Origin: DAOMNN01 sp035443825
GTDB taxonomy: Bacteria; Pseudomonadota; Gammaproteobacteria; Burkholderiales; Rhodocyclaceae
Direction: 5' to 3'
DNA length: 64,000 nucleotides
Assembly: GCA_035443825.1 (NCBI GenBank)
Contig: DAOMNN010000008.1
Location: 1 to 64,000 of the forward strand
In this document: one piece after another, positions 62,749-64,000 of the stretch
Position numbering within the stretch: position 1 is the stretch's first letter
Layout of the letters: every line of letters begins with the position of its first letter
Program-made: the position numbers and the translations under genes
The notes under the pieces: generated by a model
Databases searched by the model: none
What the model saw: the letters and a program-made list of their open reading frames with translations, nothing else
What the model was told of the DNA's origin: nothing

Positions 62749-64000
62749 TCAGGCCTTGCCGTCACGCAGCATCCGGCGAAGAATCTTGCCCACGTTCGTT
62801 TTCGGCAACTCCTCGCGAAACTCGATCAGATGGGGCACCTTGTAGGCCGTGAGATTCTCCTTGCAGTGCGCGATGATCTCTTCCTTCGTCAATGCCGGAT
62901 CCTTTCGCACCACGAAGAGTTTGACCGCCTCGCCGCTGCGCTCGTCCGGGACACCGACTGCCGCCACCTCGAGGACCCCCGGAAGGCTCGCCACAACGTC
63001 CTCCACCTCGTTCGGGAAGACGTTGAATCCGGAGACCAGGATCATGTCCTTCTTGCGATCGACGATTCGCACGAACCCGGCCTCATCGATCGTGGCGATG
63101 TCCCCTGTTCGAAAGAAACCATCGTCGGTGAACACCCGTGCCGTCTCTTCCGGGCGATTCCAGTACTCGCGCATGACCTGCGGACCGCGCACGCACAGTT
63201 CACCCGCCTGGCCAGCCGGCACTTCCTTGCCCTCGTCATCGCGCAAGCTTACTTCGGTCGACGAGATCGGCAGGCCGATGGAATGATTGAACGCGGGCAG
63301 ATCGAGCGGATTGATCGTGACTGCCGGTGAAGTCTCGGTCAGGCCATACGCCTCGATGAGCGGATTTCCCGTGACCCGGCCCCATTTTTCGGCCACCGCC
63401 TTTTGCACCGCCATCCCCCCACCCAATGCGAAGTGCAGCCCGGAGAAGTCCAGTTTTTCGAAGTCGGCATTGTTCAACAGTGCATTGAACAAGGTGTTGA
63501 CCCCGGTGATCACCGTAAACCTGTGCTTCGACATTTCCTTGACGAAGCCCGGGATGTCCCTAGGGTTCGTAATCAATACGTTGGTCGCGCCGATCTTGAA
63601 GAAGGTCAGGCAGTTGGCGGTCAGGGAGAAGATGTGATACAGGGGCAAGGCGGTGATGATGACCTCGCCGCCCTCGTTCAGGTGGGGTCCGATCCATGCG
63701 TGGGCCTGCTGGAGATTGGCAATGATGTTGCCGTGGGTCAGAACCGCGCCCTTTGCCACTCCGGTGGTGCCGCCCGTGTACTGCAGGTAGGCGATATCGT
63801 CGTGGCCGACCTCGACCGGCCGAAGCGAGTGCCGAGCGCCGAGCGCAAGCGCCTCAGAGAAACCGACGTGACCCGAAATCTTCCATGCCGGAACCATCTT
63901 CTTGACGTGGCGCACGACCAGATTGACGATCAGCCCCTTTGGGAAACCCAGCATTTCTCCCAGGCTGGTCACAACCACGTTCGACATCTTGACCGCGGGA
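62749..64000 (-). CDS. fadD: Long-chain acyl-CoA synthetase FadD, C-terminal part
   Basis: Frame runs through the right edge, so the N-terminus is missing (about 416 residues seen; E. coli FadD 561). AMP-binding P-loop YTGGTTGVAKGA, YGLTETSP, the hinge DRKKDMILVSGFNVFPNEVE and the C-terminal catalytic lysine in PKTNVGKILRR. Activates fatty acids to acyl-CoA at the inner membrane. The segment RHVKKMVPAWKI before the AMP site matches FadD. An internal ATG (63987) is not the real start since the frame stays open (PAVKM). Confidence 0.93.
   Translation of the reverse strand, partial: PAVKMSNVVVTSLGEMLGFPKGLIVNLVVRHVKKMVPAWKISGHVGFSEALALGARHSLRPVEVGHDDIAYLQYTGGTTGVAKGAVLTHGNIIANLQQAHAWIGPHLNEGGEVIITALPLYHIFSLTANCLTFFKIGATNVLITNPRDIPGFVKEMSKHRFTVITGVNTLFNALLNNADFEKLDFSGLHFALGGGMAVQKAVAEKWGRVTGNPLIEAYGLTETSPAVTINPLDLPAFNHSIGLPISSTEVSLRDDEGKEVPAGQAGELCVRGPQVMREYWNRPEETARVFTDDGFFRTGDIATIDEAGFVRIVDRKKDMILVSGFNVFPNEVEDVVASLPGVLEVAAVGVPDERSGEAVKLFVVRKDPALTKEEIIAHCKENLTAYKVPHLIEFREELPKTNVGKILRRMLRDGKA

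Overview
The window is a high-GC, gene-dense chromosomal segment from a betaproteobacterium. Three things suggest this: the conserved block leuC-entericidin-leuD-leuB-asd-fimV-truA-trpF-trpB-trpA-accD-folC-dedD-cvpA-purF-metZ, the pair carA-carB-greA, and an hrcA/grpE/dnaK/dnaJ region driven by RpoH-type promoters rather than CIRCE. The SoxXAYZ proteins suggest a sulfur-oxidising member (Rhodocyclales or a relative), but I cannot fix the genus. No rRNA, tRNA, CRISPR array, insertion sequence or prophage was recognised. The record contains two 100-N scaffold gaps (28162-28261 and 59809-59908). Both are flanked by identical 55-base sequences, so the underlying genes are almost certainly intact.

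Layout. 1-4021: tail of a CaiB/BaiF CoA-transferase, a DUF364 protein, and a ViaA/RavA-like VWA plus MoxR AAA+ pair. 4173-6199: EnvZ-like kinase and OmpR-like regulator. 6323-11413: an eight-gene plus-strand operon (four-helix c-type cytochrome, DUF2892 membrane protein, porin, SoxX, SoxA, SoxY, SoxZ, second cytochrome). 11571-18374: DsbA/FrnE-like oxidoreductase, rlmE, yhbY, greA, carB, carA. 18527-22023: soluble hybrid histidine kinase, dapB, bamE. 22297-28376: fur, recN, nadK, hrcA, hemH, DUF360 membrane protein. 28598-35081: EF-hand-like protein, Ser/Thr kinase with cyclic-nucleotide-binding domain, grpE, dnaK, dnaJ. 35127-38710: cysS, ppiA, ppiB, lpxH. 38750-48884: metZ back to an EcfT-like gene, an 11-gene minus-strand run. 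48997-56794: fimV, asd, leuB, leuD, a 42-aa entericidin, leuC. 56927-64000: M48 protease, MFS transporter, aroC, ilvN, ilvB with a valine-rich leader peptide and attenuator, and the C-terminal part of fadD.

How the parts relate. The most distinctive unit is the sox operon and the OmpR/EnvZ pair that diverges from it. The intergenic region carries an array of GNAAC half-sites in 10-bp phase, as expected for an OmpR-family regulator controlling itself and the operon. The operon encodes thiosulfate-binding and conjugating proteins (SoxXA, SoxYZ) but no SoxB or SoxCD; instead it has a porin and two four-helix monohaem cytochromes. The rest is mainly housekeeping biosynthesis (pyrimidine/arginine, lysine/methionine, leucine, tryptophan, valine/isoleucine, purine, folate, lipid A, haem). 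Several regulatory sites are readable: two RpoH promoters, an ivbL-like attenuator, a carA leader hairpin, a dnaK-dnaJ terminator, and a perfect 44-bp palindrome with a decayed second copy.
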